Part shown: positions 19,616 through 30,473 of the stretch, one piece after another
Layout: every line of letters begins with the position of its first letter
How positions within the stretch are numbered: position 1 is the stretch's first letter
Source: Cephalotrichum gorgonifer
Lineage: Eukaryota > Ascomycota > Sordariomycetes > Microascales > Microascaceae
Assembly: GCA_900312665.1 (NCBI GenBank)
Contig: ONZQ02000006.1
Location: forward strand, 1,947,433 to 2,011,432
Direction of reading: 5' to 3'
Length of the DNA stretch: 64,000 nucleotides
Position numbers and translations under genes: made by a program
The notes under the pieces: model-generated
What the model was told of the DNA's origin: nothing
Databases searched by the model: none
The model's input: only the letters and a program-made list of their open reading frames with translations

Positions 19616-21523
19616 ATGGCCATGGCTCTACATACGATGCATCTCTCGCTTTTGGCATTGTTGCCTTTGGCCGCATCCCATATCATATCAACCGGCTCAA
19701 CTATTCTTTTGAACAATATCCCATATTATATTAGCCCTCACACCGTTGGCAATCTCTCTCTCCAAGCCAATGTCCTCCATGGTTTGGATGGGGCCTTTGG
19801 TTTTGTACCTGTCTCCATCTTGCCTCCTAGCACTCAATTGGATGGCCTTGCAGACATATTTACGGCTTGGAACGAGAATGACGACGTGTTCCAGTCCGGT
19901 TTTGCACAGTTATTGCTTAGAGAAACAGGCAACCTGGACACGTCGACAGCTCAGACAGTAGACGTTGCCGGGCAAGGTTTTTCGACAGTGGCCGGATATA
20001 CGACAACTTCCAAGGTGCCTAAAGGGCCATATTTCTTAGACAGGGCCAGCAGCAATCTACACCAAGCGTATCGGCTTTACGATGACACTGCTGGTGCTTT
20101 TACTGAAGTGTTACTGGACAATAATGACGGCACCTTCCACGTCTTGTCAGCCAAGGTCCCCGGCTCAGCTACGTTGACTATCGGCGTACCCTCACGATTG
20201 TACTATGAACCTTCCCGGGAAAAGCCGCTCGCGGGTGTCCGCATTGCCGTCAAAGATATATTCTCGCTGGCAGGGATCCAACAGTCCAATGGAAATAGGG
20301 CATGGTACCATTTGTACCCGCCTAACAACGTTACTGGAACGGCCATCTCGAGGCTCGTCGAGGCCGGCGCAATTGTTGTCGGAACGCAGAAGCTGTCTCA
20401 GTTTGCGACGAGCGAGGTTGCCACTGTTGACTGGGTCGACTACCATTCCCCCTTCAACCCCCGGGGAGATGGCTATCAGGATCCGTCCTCCTCAAGCTCC
20501 GGCGCGGGTGCGTCCGTTGCTTCCTACAGCTGGCTTGACGCCGCGGTCGGCACCGACACGGGCGGCAGCATACGAAGTCCTGCAGGCGTGAATGGCGTCT
20601 TTGGAAACAGACCTTCGCACGGCATCGTCAGTCTGGACCATGTCATGCCCCTTTCCCAGCCCCTGGATACCGTCGGATTTCTCGCTCGGGACCCTGCGCT
20701 CTGGAACAAGCTCCAGGCAGCTATGTACGGCCAGAACTACACCTCTCTAGCGAGTTTACAACCGAAGTATCCTACCAACATCATGACGGTGATGTATCCA
20801 AATTCTAGCACCGAGGCAGGCGAGCTTCTTAACAATTTCGCAGCCGCGCTGGCTAGGTTTGTCGGTGGTAACGTGAGCTCCCTCGATGTGTCCGAGCGCT
20901 GGTACGAGAGGAAGACAAATCCTCATGCCAATTTAAACTTCACCGAGACGTTCAGCATCACCTACCCAGTGCTCACCGGAAAGGGCCAGGACAACGCCGT
21001 TATCAAACCGTTCTATACAGACTATGCGAAACAATATGACGGTCGTCGACCGTTTGTCAACCCATCGCCACTGGCACGATGGGGATGGGCTGCCAATTAC
21101 TCGTGGGATGAAGCCCTGCAAAACAAGACCATGTTCATGGACTGGTTCAACGACCGAGTCCTGCCCCCGGTCGACGACACCTTGCAGTGCTCATCTGGGC
21201 TCATCCTGTACGCCGGGAAGACGGGAGTTAAGGCTCCGAGGGACCGCTACAATATAGCGCCGCCCATGCCGTTTGTGGGCTTCTCGGCGGCACGCATGTC
21301 GGTCTTCTCGGGCTGCCCAGACTTCATTTACCCCGTGGGTGAGGTGTCGAGTTTCAGCGAGTTGACTAACCACGACGAGAAGCTGCCCGTGGCGGTGGGG
21401 ATACTGGCCGCGAAGGGGTGTGACGGGCTGCTGGCCCGGCTGGCAATGGATTTGGTGGACGAAGGCATTTTGAACGTACCAGAAGTAGGGGGGAGCCTTC
21501 TTGGAGGCCCAATTCTTATGTAG
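19616..21523 (+). CDS. secreted amidase-signature enzyme
   Basis: A single frame of 635 codons. The N-terminus is a signal peptide (LSLLALLPLAASH). A region of about 170 residues precedes the amidase domain, as in the fungal Arp1/scytalone-dehydratase-like-plus-amidase proteins. The amidase signature is intact: Lys213 in VKDIF, the serine run at 291-295 with GAGASVA holding the cis-Ser, and the nucleophile Ser318 in TDTGGSIRSPAG. Several NxS/T sites fit secretion. Members hydrolyse carboxylic amides to acid plus ammonia; this one's substrate is unknown. The start ATGGCCATGGCT has two in-frame ATGs 6 bp apart. Its neighbours are two flavin amine or amino acid oxidases, so a shared task in nitrogen supply is plausible. 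Confidence 0.9.
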   Translation: MAMALHTMHLSLLALLPLAASHIISTGSTILLNNIPYYISPHTVGNLSLQANVLHGLDGAFGFVPVSILPPSTQLDGLADIFTAWNENDDVFQSGFAQLLLRETGNLDTSTAQTVDVAGQGFSTVAGYTTTSKVPKGPYFLDRASSNLHQAYRLYDDTAGAFTEVLLDNNDGTFHVLSAKVPGSATLTIGVPSRLYYEPSREKPLAGVRIAVKDIFSLAGIQQSNGNRAWYHLYPPNNVTGTAISRLVEAGAIVVGTQKLSQFATSEVATVDWVDYHSPFNPRGDGYQDPSSSSSGAGASVASYSWLDAAVGTDTGGSIRSPAGVNGVFGNRPSHGIVSLDHVMPLSQPLDTVGFLARDPALWNKLQAAMYGQNYTSLASLQPKYPTNIMTVMYPNSSTEAGELLNNFAAALARFVGGNVSSLDVSERWYERKTNPHANLNFTETFSITYPVLTGKGQDNAVIKPFYTDYAKQYDGRRPFVNPSPLARWGWAANYSWDEALQNKTMFMDWFNDRVLPPVDDTLQCSSGLILYAGKTGVKAPRDRYNIAPPMPFVGFSAARMSVFSGCPDFIYPVGEVSSFSELTNHDEKLPVAVGILAAKGCDGLLARLAMDLVDEGILNVPEVGGSLLGGPILM

Positions 21524-21801
21524 AATGAGTATCCACTCTCATGCCTTTCGAGGTACATGCCGTATATAGATCAAGGTAGACTACTTGGCCAATCTACGAT
21601 AGATATTGAAGGAAAAAATTATTTCCTTTATTCATTTGGCACATCGCCTTTCATAAAGGACATAACTGAACTGGGTCTTCTAAAGTATTTACACCATGCT
21701 CGGCGTTTTGTCACTATTTAGAACCTATGCTCCCTCCCTACCCGACCTCTTCTTTGTTTACATTTGCCTTGAAGAAACTATTCAGCCGCTAAAGCTATTC
21801 C

Positions 21802-23580
21802 TTACTCCATGTTGATCCATCGTCCCATCCATCGCTGGTTAAGCTCTTTCGCCTCGTCAATCAGCCCAACCTCGAGCAACACCTGCACCGAGCCGCGCAC
21901 GGCGGAGTACAGCGAGGAGCTGACCCAAGCATGGGTAGGAGCCGTGTGCTCGCCGATAATTATGATGTTGGACTCGGTCTTTTGGTACGATGGGATGTAC
22001 AGCGCGTGCTGAGCCACGTCTGGGCGGGTCCAAGCCGTCGCGATAAAAGGCTCGTCCAGCCAGCATAGGCGTTCGTAGTCACCTGTGTACAGGTCGCGCA
22101 CTTCCTCACCGTGTAGAGAGGCAATGGCATCAAGAACCATGGACACGTGCTGCTCGTCGCTGAGACTGGCGAAGCGGCTACTCCAGTCGCCGCCGCGGTA
22201 GTGCAGTATAAGCCCCGGGCGCCCTGTCTCGTTGTGCCCGTAAACGGGGTAGTAGAGGGCGCCCACGGCAGCGTCGGGAGGTGTCGAGTAGCCGCCAAAG
22301 ATAGGGTGGTCGCCCTTCTCCCAGAACCGCTCGCTGAAGAGTAGGCCGAGTTTGCAGGCATCCTTGAAGCGGAGGCCTCGCTCGGCCATGGCCCGCGAAA
22401 GGGGGGAAGAGAAGGGTGGCAGGCTCATCATGCGGGTCATCGGAAAGGGAACGGCGAGCATGGTGTAATTGTAGCTCTTCGCTTGATGAGGCTGCGGCTT
22501 TGTCTGGCTTCTATTGGAATCGACGTCTACCCAGGAGACCTTGGTGCCCATGGTGGCTCCTTGATCATCTTCGATGGCCTCGATCTTTCGGACTTGATGG
22601 TTCAGGACGAGGCGGTCTTGCACGTGCGGAAGAATGGCGTGTGAAAAGCGGCTGAAACCGCCATCGACGCATCGCCACTCCGTCTCTCCGAGGGCACTCC
22701 CACTGCCGTCCTGCGCTAGGTTCGAGTTGTGGTGCATCTCGTCCCAGAAGACGTCGTAGTCGGTGGAGCCGTGGATGGCATCGACTACCTCAGCGCTCGC
22801 GTTCCAGACGTTGCGCATCATGCTCTGCTGGCTGATGTCGTCGAGCCCTTCCTTCATGACGCGGCCATGCGCCCTCCACACGTCCCGCTGGATTTCTCGA
22901 AGTGTACCCTCATCTAGGAGAATATCGGTCATCTTGGCCTTGATGTCCTTGTACTCCTGCGTATCCATCGGCGCTCGCTTTCCGAGGGTGGAGTTGGCAG
23001 CAATCTCGGCGCGTGTAGGGATCCGGCCGTCGGGATGTCGGCCAGTACCCAGACCCAGCAGCTCATTGGGCGAGTGCTGGATCCAAGGGATGAAGTTGAT
23101 CTCGAGATCGTCGCGACTGCCTCGGTTCATCTCGTTGAGCCACTCTGCGAGCTGAAAGGTCATGGCATGGTCTGAGTACTCGAGTGTAGCATTGTCGCTC
23201 TTGTACTTTATCTTGTAAGGGAGGCGCATGGGTCCCATCTCTGCCCATTCTTGCGTGTCACCAACGTAGATGGTTCGCAAGCGTCCACCAATCTGATGGC
23301 TAGCCTCGAGTATCTCCCAGTTGTGTACACCAACGCTGTCGAGCATGAGGGCTGTGGATAGGCCGGTGATGCCTGCGCCGACGATGGCAATGGAGACGTT
23401 CTTGGCTTTCTCGACATCCCTATGTCCGGGCGTGGTATGATTGATGGAAGCAACTTCCTCGAACCAAGCTCCCAAGGCGTCAAAGTCCTTTAGCAGAGGT
23501 CTTTGGACATCGGCAGCTACGAGGCTGGAGCAAGCCCATAGGGCGGACAAGATGGCAGAAGATGTCTGACGAAGCATCAT
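21802..23580 (-). CDS. secreted flavin amine oxidase (L-amino acid oxidase-like)
   Basis: A single frame of 592 codons. A signal peptide ends near SLVAADV. The FAD-binding motif IAIVGAGITGLS lies at about 65-75, followed by ILEASHQIGGRLRT with the Glu and GGR typical of the amine oxidase family. The C-terminal FAD block IIIGEHTAPTHAWVSSSLYSAVRG near 550-575 closes the flavin site as in L-amino acid oxidases. Such enzymes oxidise L-amino acids outside the cell to keto acids, ammonia and H2O2. All motifs are intact, with NxS/T sites consistent with secretion. It is convergent with the amidase, 278 bp away. The second ATG, 3 bp on, is an equal start choice. Confidence 0.9.
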   Translation of the reverse strand: MMLRQTSSAILSALWACSSLVAADVQRPLLKDFDALGAWFEEVASINHTTPGHRDVEKAKNVSIAIVGAGITGLSTALMLDSVGVHNWEILEASHQIGGRLRTIYVGDTQEWAEMGPMRLPYKIKYKSDNATLEYSDHAMTFQLAEWLNEMNRGSRDDLEINFIPWIQHSPNELLGLGTGRHPDGRIPTRAEIAANSTLGKRAPMDTQEYKDIKAKMTDILLDEGTLREIQRDVWRAHGRVMKEGLDDISQQSMMRNVWNASAEVVDAIHGSTDYDVFWDEMHHNSNLAQDGSGSALGETEWRCVDGGFSRFSHAILPHVQDRLVLNHQVRKIEAIEDDQGATMGTKVSWVDVDSNRSQTKPQPHQAKSYNYTMLAVPFPMTRMMSLPPFSSPLSRAMAERGLRFKDACKLGLLFSERFWEKGDHPIFGGYSTPPDAAVGALYYPVYGHNETGRPGLILHYRGGDWSSRFASLSDEQHVSMVLDAIASLHGEEVRDLYTGDYERLCWLDEPFIATAWTRPDVAQHALYIPSYQKTESNIIIIGEHTAPTHAWVSSSLYSAVRGSVQVLLEVGLIDEAKELNQRWMGRWINME

Positions 23581-24063
23581 GAGAGATGACTAGGTTTGAT
23601 GTTCATTGACGAAGGTAGGGCTGCTAGAAGGTTGTCGAGGCCCTGCTTCTTACGTCCTGAGATCTCAAAGGTTAGGAGGTGCATCAGGAGGATCTTCGGA
23701 TCCGGTATCGGGGCTCGACCTGCGCTCATCATTCGGCGATAGTGATCCCATTCAGACTAAATGATACATCGGCCTACAGAATCGTAAATCTTATCATCCG
23801 TGCCGATCTGGCAAATAAACAATGCTACTTTAAATGATGCTATCTACACGACTGCGTACACGGCCGCATTCACGGTCGCAATGCTATCTTAGAACTTTCC
23901 AATCCCGTACATCAGTGCTGAAGAAATGGTACGATGTTGTCGTGCGCTCAAATTTTCATCTGACTCACTGATTTATGTGACTGATACCGACGATCAGGGC
24001 TCTCAACCCGGATTTTGAGTACTCCCATCTATACTTCCTGGCTAGGTACCTTGGCTGGCCCAT

Positions 24064-24099
24064 CCATCCAGGTGTCCATCCGGGTGTCCATCCGGGTGT
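24064..24099. repeat. 12-bp unit tandem repeat, three copies
   Basis: The unit CCATCCGGGTGT occurs three times in a row, the first copy with one change (A for G). It sits in intergenic DNA with no gene nearby. Confidence 0.85.
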
Positions 24100-26060
24100 C
24101 CACATAGCTGCAGGCTGCATTGCATATGCAGCACAGGGGTAATAGCTTGATCTGATAATCTTTAAAAAAATTAGCTCGAGACACTAAGAAACTGTTATAG
24201 GCGGGGAATTTCCGCCGCCTAATCCTTGTCGCCGGACTAATATCTATGATGGCTAGACTTCTCGGTTGTGCTTCTTAAGAAGAATATGAATTGGAGGTGT
24301 GGTATCTTGCGCGTTGCATTGGTGGCCTGCGAATGACCGGGGCCAGTGTCAGTGTTGGTCCACTGCTTGAGGAGCGAATAGTGAACATTCCGGAGATAAC
24401 TTGTGCCCCAATGATACTGCATGTCTAGTTCCCCGAATGATGGGAAATTTTTCATATGAGCTGCTCTGGATGGCCCCCTCCTTCTAATTTACTGTCATCA
24501 AGCACTTCCACGACCTTTCTACACACACCCTTGATACAAACCTGCCTTACACCCATCATGGTTCCGTCACAATTTGGGCGCGAAATCACGGTACATACAT
24601 CTACATGGAATCTGATTTCATGGACTTCCGGTAGCCTTCCTCTTGAGGGAAGCCTGGCAGCCTAATTTTAGCAGGGTGGCTCTAAGATTGCGAAATTTAG
24701 AGACCATGTCAGGTTTTGGTGGAATTTAAGGACCAGGCGCCGTTCGTTTACCGTGCATGGAGCGTAAATCATCAAGTTAAGTCCCGAACAGTTCCTGCCC
24801 TACTATCAGAGGCCCTACGAGGATTGCTCTCTTTCCCAGTATCTATAAACTATTGCGTTGGTGTGAGGCTCACTAGGAGGGATTGCGGAAGTCTGTTTGT
24901 TTCGATATAACCCGGCCTAGAAAAGAACCTCTCGTGCCTCTTGTCCACTTCTATTATCTTAGTAAGATCCTAGTAGAAGATATCTATAAGGTGCTCATAT
25001 AAACTCAAGGGGAGGGAAACGTGTCCTATCCCATATGCTATACACGGTTGCCATTGACTTGAGACATCTTGAAGGTTACATGCCCTTAGCCCCTGGATGT
25101 ATCAAGTCTCCGCTCGTCGAAGCGGGTAATCCGACGAGCCCAACCTCGTATTCTAAAGTGCTGGTATCTCTCTATCGAGCTCTCGAGGCTAGTCGCGGCT
25201 CCGGGGATAAAAAGATATGCTGTCAGCTCCGAACCAAGTGTTCGTTTATCCGATATAACAATGCCTCAACTCGCGTTGCCACTAGCGTGTTGCGCACACA
25301 CGCCTAGCTGCGGAAAGCATGACCGAGCTAATACGGGCAGCTGATGAGTTCCTTTAGCCACCAGTGGTCGGCCAGGATAGATCTGTGAAATCCTCTGGGA
25401 TTTATCTCAGCGTGTATATGCAGGCGTTATCTCATCACATGTGACCACATGTAACGCGGCGGACGCTATGGAAGGGCGTGGGCGGGAGGAGGACGTTACA
25501 AGGTGAGCTTAATAGAAATTACCAGACAGGTGGCATCCATTTCCTTATTAATTTCGGTTGAAGCCTTCGCAATGACATCATATTTATCTTTTCCATTGCT
25601 GCTCAGTGTAGCAAGACGAACTCAAGTTAAGAAAGCTAGGCGAAAGGGGAGAAAAAGACTCTGTTGTCACCAGGGAGCCTCCTGCAGCCCCCAACTTGTA
25701 TATCATAGTACATGCAGAGCTCGACGTGTTTGTACCTGTACTTGCTCCCTCAAGTAAATGTGATTGAGTGGGCGGGAGAGAGAGCTGTCAGTAAACTATG
25801 AGTGCCAGGGCGGCATCCAAGTACGTAAGGGATATTACGGAGTGCAGGATATTATGCTTGCTAATGAGGGTACGATGGCCATCTGCGGTCGAATACAAGG
25901 GAAATAGACTGAGAAGGTGACGTGGGGGTGGCATGGAGTGACGGTCAATTTGGTTGGGTAATAGCGATCTTACGACTCTCTTGTGCCAGGGTTGAGACGG
26001 CAGGGTCCGTGCCGTGGCTTGGTAAGGCAGTATCTCCATTGTCCGGTATATCAAGGATCC

Positions 26061-26085
26061 ATCTAATCAGACGATCTGATTAGAT
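26061..26085. promoter_or_regulatory. perfect 10-bp inverted repeat upstream of the MFS gene
   Basis: ATCTAATCAG at 26061-26070 and its exact complement CTGATTAGAT at 26076-26085 are separated by 5 bp. The centre is about 85 bp upstream of the MFS ATG, where an operator for a dimeric regulator could sit. It could also be chance or a hairpin in the leader. Confidence 0.5.
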
Positions 26086-26157
26086 AAATTCCTTAGATGT
26101 GGATATCTTCCCTATAAACCCCAGTTTCCCCCTACCTACCTCTTCCTGATTTTAGGA

Positions 26158-28251
26158 ATGAGGTCCAAGCTAGGCACTATGGATTTTAAATCTAATGTAC
26201 GGAGCTCGACCTCCCTTGGAGATGGACTACCCCCGCCTGAGTCTGGACCAACCTATCCAGGGAAGGAACTGGCCGAAGAGCCGGCAACTAGGGACACCAC
26301 CGATTACGATCTCGAGCTTATGAGAAATCGTGGACTGTTGACGTATGAGGAGGAGAAGAAACTGCTGCGCCGAGTGGATTGGCATCTTATGCTCCTGTGC
26401 GCCCTAATATTTTTAGTCAAGAACGTGGACGCTAACAATGTGAGACGCAGCTGTCCTCCTTCTTCCGACTAGTTGAAATGAGGCTGACCGTCCCTACCTC
26501 CTTCCACAGGCTGCGAATGCTCGCATCATGAATAAAGGAACTCCTCGAAATATTCTCACCCAACTCAGGATGACCAGCGACGAGTACAACTTCGTCAGTA
26601 CAGTATACTTTGTATGCTCTTCTCTTGTTTCCGTTCTAGATGGCATGACGGCTGATACCTTTCCAGATACCGTTCATCGTGTTCGAGATCCCGTCCAATC
26701 TTGTCATGAAACGGATGCTTCCCTCGAGGTTCCAGGCTCGCATAATGGTACGTGTAATCTCCCGACAGTTCCCTGCCAGCTAAACTCACCATTCGTAGGT
26801 AACATGGGGTATCGCGCTGGCTTCTCATGCAGCTGTCACATCGAAGAGTGGGCTCTACGTCGCTCGATTCTTCCTTGGCCTTGTAAGCCAATCCCCCAGC
26901 TAACCTTTATCCCGACGCTAATAATACTTAAAGTGCGAGGCTGGAATGTTTCCTGGAGTCATTCTGCAAATGACATATTGGTACCGTGCCGACGAGATGA
27001 CGATGCGAATGCTGATATTTTGTGAGCCGCCCTGGCGACCTTGCACCTGATGTCCGCCTGTTTAACTCATGACTAGACTCCTTTGAGTTTTTTGCCAATG
27101 TCGTTAGCGCCGTACTGGCATTTGGATTTGACCATCTCTCCGGCCGATGTGGTTTGTCCGGTTGGCAATGGTGAGATGCCCGTCCTGGCCCTTACAGATT
27201 GGAATCTTTCAGCTAACCACCATCAAACAGGTTCTTCCTTGTCGAGGGGGTGATAACTATTGCGTTCGGAATTTCACTGTGGTTCTTCCTGCCAGATTGT
27301 AAGTTGCACTTTGATGAACTTGCTGGGAAATCTTGGCTAATGGGAGACCGTCATCTAGTCCCTGCCCAAGCGAAATGGCTCAGTGAGGATGAAAAGGCCT
27401 TCTCCTACAAGCTCGACTTCCTGCAAACGCTCCACGGTCGGAAGAGGACAACTTTGATTTTAAAGAGGTCGTCACAGCCTTAAAAGATCAACGTTTGTGG
27501 TTATTCACACTGATATGGGCGGCTAAGACTGTTGGATCTTCAGGTCTTTCATTTTACTTGCCCACTATTGTGGCCAATCTAGGACTTGCGTACGTTTGCT
27601 GTGTCGTAGAATGCCTTAATGCCCTATGCTAATTGTCTCGCTTGCAGCTCAATCGCAGAAAGCCAGCTCCTCACCATACCTTCGGCAGTCTTGCCGATGA
27701 TCCTGATTGCTCTTAGCAGCTATCTTACATGCAAGTTGAATGTGCCGAGTCCTCTCATTGCATTGGTGTACATGATTGTCACGTTGGCATGCTATGCAGT
27801 GCTGTACACTTATCCCAACATCGGAGGTGTATACACAGCAACCATCATTGCTGCTTCTGTATCGAATGCCTGGTTTTCCACCATGTGGCCGTGGCGACTC
27901 CAAACTACGTCCAAAGCGACGGGTTCAGCTTTCGCCATCGCGTTCTCCAACTCCTTGGGCCAAATCGGGTCCGTAGTAGGGCCGCAGATTTTTCAGTCTA
28001 AATATGCCCCTCGATATACCACGTCTTTTGCTGTGGCCATGGGATTTAGCGGTCTCTGCATTATCGCCACGACTTGGACTTGGTGGGTGACAAGGGCAAC
28101 AGAGAAGCAGACGCGAGACATGCGGAGGCTTCGCGTATCTGCGGCAAAGAGGGGCGAAGTTGTTATGAACGACGTCGACGCTGATGCTGACTTTAAGGAG
28201 GATGGAGCTATCCGACGCACCCTGGGAATGTTTCGCCCACGCCAAGATTAA
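26158..28251 (+). CDS. MFS anion:cation symporter (allantoate permease/Dal5-like), apparently frameshifted
   Basis: Exons 26158-26439, 26510-26611, 26667-26747, 26799-26882, 26934-27021, 27077-27170, 27231-27298, 27359-27589 and 27648-28251. Joined, they show the layout of the ACS family: a polar N-terminus, EEKKLLRRVDWHLMLL before TM1, and typical blocks such as CEAGMFPGV and WYRADEMTMR. These transporters bring anions such as allantoate, nicotinate or vitamins into the cell with protons. In exon 8 the frame breaks: EDEKAF is followed two bases out of frame by LQARLPANAPRSEEDNFDFK, which then matches the family again. This fits a 2-bp (TC) duplication near 27410. Either the gene is damaged, the base calls are wrong, or a poorer acceptor near 27396 is used, which would lose AKWLSEDEK. 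The ATG at 26179 is an alternative start. Confidence 0.75.
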
Positions 28252-28949
28252 GATAGCATCTCTACGGATTGAGAGTATGGAGTGGGTAGGAAAAACGTTG
28301 GTCCCATTCTAAGGTTTAGCCTGTGAAGTTACTTCCCGGCGATGCATACCACAGCCAAAAAAACAGAAGGTTGTCCAGATGAAGTACACTCCGCTTCCTA
28401 ACTTCGCGCGTTACCCTCTCCTGGGTTAACCGTGTAAGGCGTGACAAAGCTGTGAATGAGATTACTCTTCCAGGCCTGGGGCCAATTTAGCGGGGTGTGC
28501 CACCTTTCTAATTCGCATCATTTTTCGTTTCCAGTGCGAAAAGTATCCGTTAGCGCATTCTTTGCCCGTGTATGGTAGCCATTATAGAGTTAAATTCGCG
28601 TATTTTTCGTTTGTGATGCGAAAAACGTTGATCCTTCGCTCTATATCACTCGCTTATCTCAGGAGTCAACCTACGCGTCTTGCCGGCGCCGTATCAAGAA
28701 TGAACCGACAATCGCCATGGTAGAGGGTACCTTGTACGTGAGGCATTGTATATAAGCAGGGGCGGGCAGAGGTTAGGCTTTTTCCACTTATATGCCGATA
28801 GTTCTACCCAGCAGTATACCGTCCCTCCGCCTCCCCTTCCTTTGTTCATTTGAAGATTCGTCGCATCTTATACAACTACTCTACCAATATCCCCTGTGTT
28901 TCCTATATCCCACCATCGATCCATTGTCGTGAGCCTTTAAGTCATTTGA
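28252..28949. other. intergenic, promoter of the four-TM protein gene
   Basis: About 700 bp between two plus-strand genes. It contains a pair of related hairpin-like repeats, listed separately, and a TATATAAG-like element (TGTATATAAGC near 28747) followed by pyrimidine-rich leader-like sequence at 28780-28860. Confidence 0.5.
28510..28626. repeat. two related hairpin-like repeats
   Basis: Copy 1 (28510-28542) and copy 2 (28593-28626) share the pattern AATTCGC, TTTTTCGTTT, then TGCGAAAA. Each can fold with TTCGC pairing to GCGAA at its ends. They lie about 80 bp apart and about 450 bp upstream of the next main start, so they may be duplicated regulator sites. Confidence 0.6.
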
Positions 28950-29060
28950 ATGGAGCAAGAGACCTCGAAGAACAACAACTATCTCAGCATCAGCAGCGTC
29001 GACATCGGTAGCAGCGAAGGCCTCGGAATCATCAACAACAACAGCACACCGGAGGAGTAA
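28950..29060 (+). promoter_or_regulatory. upstream open reading frame of 36 codons
   Basis: An ATG at 28950 opens a frame of 36 residues, rich in Ser and Asn (SISSVD, IINNNS), ending with TAA at 29058-29060. The stop is 8 bp before the main ATG at 29069. It lies in the likely 5' leader, after the TATA-like and pyrimidine-rich sequence, so translation of the main gene may depend on reinitiation or leaky scanning. Confidence 0.55.
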
Positions 29061-29068
29061 TATCCATA

Positions 29069-29902
29069 ATGCCTGTCGAACAGGGAGATCTCTATTGGGA
29101 GAAAAGGAGCGTCATTGGTTTCCCGTTGCGCGCCATCCTCCGCGCGCTCCAATGTACCTTTGCCCTCGCCACGGCCGTTCTGTACGGTCTCGATCTCGCA
29201 AGCGCAACGGACCGCAGAGTCACGCCGGGCTCCGGGTGGATTTATGCCGAGGTCGTGAGCGGCTTATCACTACTCGGGTGTCTAAGCCACCTGGTCTTCA
29301 CCATGACGAAGTGCCGCTGGAGTCTGGTGGACTGGGTCATCTTCATACTGTGGGTGGCCCAGTTCGGTGTCTTCGGGACCATCTTTCTAGGCTCGCCATC
29401 CTTGGATAGAGGTGGATCCTACTCAGACCACAACCGGATGCTCGCCGCTGTGTGGGTAGATATGGTCAATATGCTTCTATGGTTCGCCAGTGGTTGCATC
29501 TCTCTGGTAAAGTGCTGCGCAGCGCGGCGCCACCAAAAGCAGCAGCGGGACACTATCAATATGAAGGTAGAAAACCTGGAAAGCGATCGCATACCGGATA
29601 CAACTTCACGAGCAATCTCTTCGTCCTCATTTCCGCCGGTCTCCCCGAAGAGCGTACCGAGAAGCCCTCCCCCCAAATATTCATTCTCCTGCTTAGAACC
29701 TGGAGCCATGTCTCCCCTTGTTAAAAAGGTTTCGTGTGTAGAATCTCAAGGTACGAAATGGCGAGGAGTCATGATACATAGTTACCTTACTAACACGCTC
29801 TATGTCTGATGCTATATAGAAGATAACGAGAAACAGGCACATGGTCGAGAACCTAGCTCCAAAACTATGGTAGAGAAGCCTGCGGTCCTACCCCAACTTT
29901 AA
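29069..29902 (+). CDS. four-TM MARVEL-like fungal membrane protein
   Basis: Exons 29069-29750 and 29820-29902 give 254 residues. The intron has a GTACGA donor, a perfect ACTAAC branch site and an ATAG acceptor; without it the frame ends at 29809 in sequence unlike the rest. Four hydrophobic segments fall in the first 150 residues (ALQCTFALATAVLYGL, YAEVVSGLSLLGCLSHLVF, VDWVIFILWVAQFGVF and the segment around VDMVNMLLWFASGC), then a Cys/Arg boundary and a polar, Ser/Pro-rich cytoplasmic tail. This is the pattern of small MARVEL-domain-like proteins common in ascomycetes; their roles are mostly unknown. A 36-codon upstream frame precedes it. Confidence 0.75.
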
Positions 29903-30473
29903 CTTTATCGCTCTGAAACTGCAAGCGGATGAAGATAAATGGATATCTGGGGCATTCTGCGCCATTGGGTGACGGCATAATTGTTAAGACTATTAGGTAT
30001 TTGACTTCCTCTACGCTATAGAAGGGTATAGTTTATATATGGTGGCTGAAGGAGGGGCGAAAAGGTGTTTAGGGAAAGTAGCGTATGTTAGACCAATATT
30101 CTTCGTCATGCTAAGGCCAAACAACTGGATATTACCCGTTAGTGGACGAACTATAAGTTCTTTGTACCGTACCTGCTCAATAGTTTGATTACCAACGGAT
30201 AATCTTATTGGTTCGCAATCTACTGAACCAATCATCTGTTTTACGCATTCGCATTCCTACTGCTCCGCCGGCTCCACTGTCGGGTCCGTGGGTGAGGTCA
30301 TGTTGTCGTACATGCATACGTAAGTTCACAATGTAGTCTCCCTCCCACCCAAGGGTAAAACCATGGAGGGGGGGGGGCGGAAAATGAATCCGGAAACTCC
30401 TCTACTTTATCCCGAGAATTCGCATTGGCTACACGAAAAACCCGCTCTACCTTCATAGCAATACGAATGGCAG
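29903..30473. other. intergenic
   Basis: About 570 bp between two plus-strand genes. A run of 11-12 G lies at about 30367-30377, roughly 100 bp before the next gene. A six-codon frame starting at 30467 overlaps the proposed start of the next gene in another frame. Confidence 0.45.

Larger units (their letters stand above)
23581..26157. other. long intergenic region, divergent promoters
   Basis: About 2.6 kb between the L-amino acid oxidase gene (minus) and the MFS gene (plus). It is patchy in base composition, with many stops in all frames; the short frames have no family features. It holds a 12-bp tandem repeat and a perfect inverted repeat near the MFS start, both listed separately. No gene is supported. 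Confidence 0.5.
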
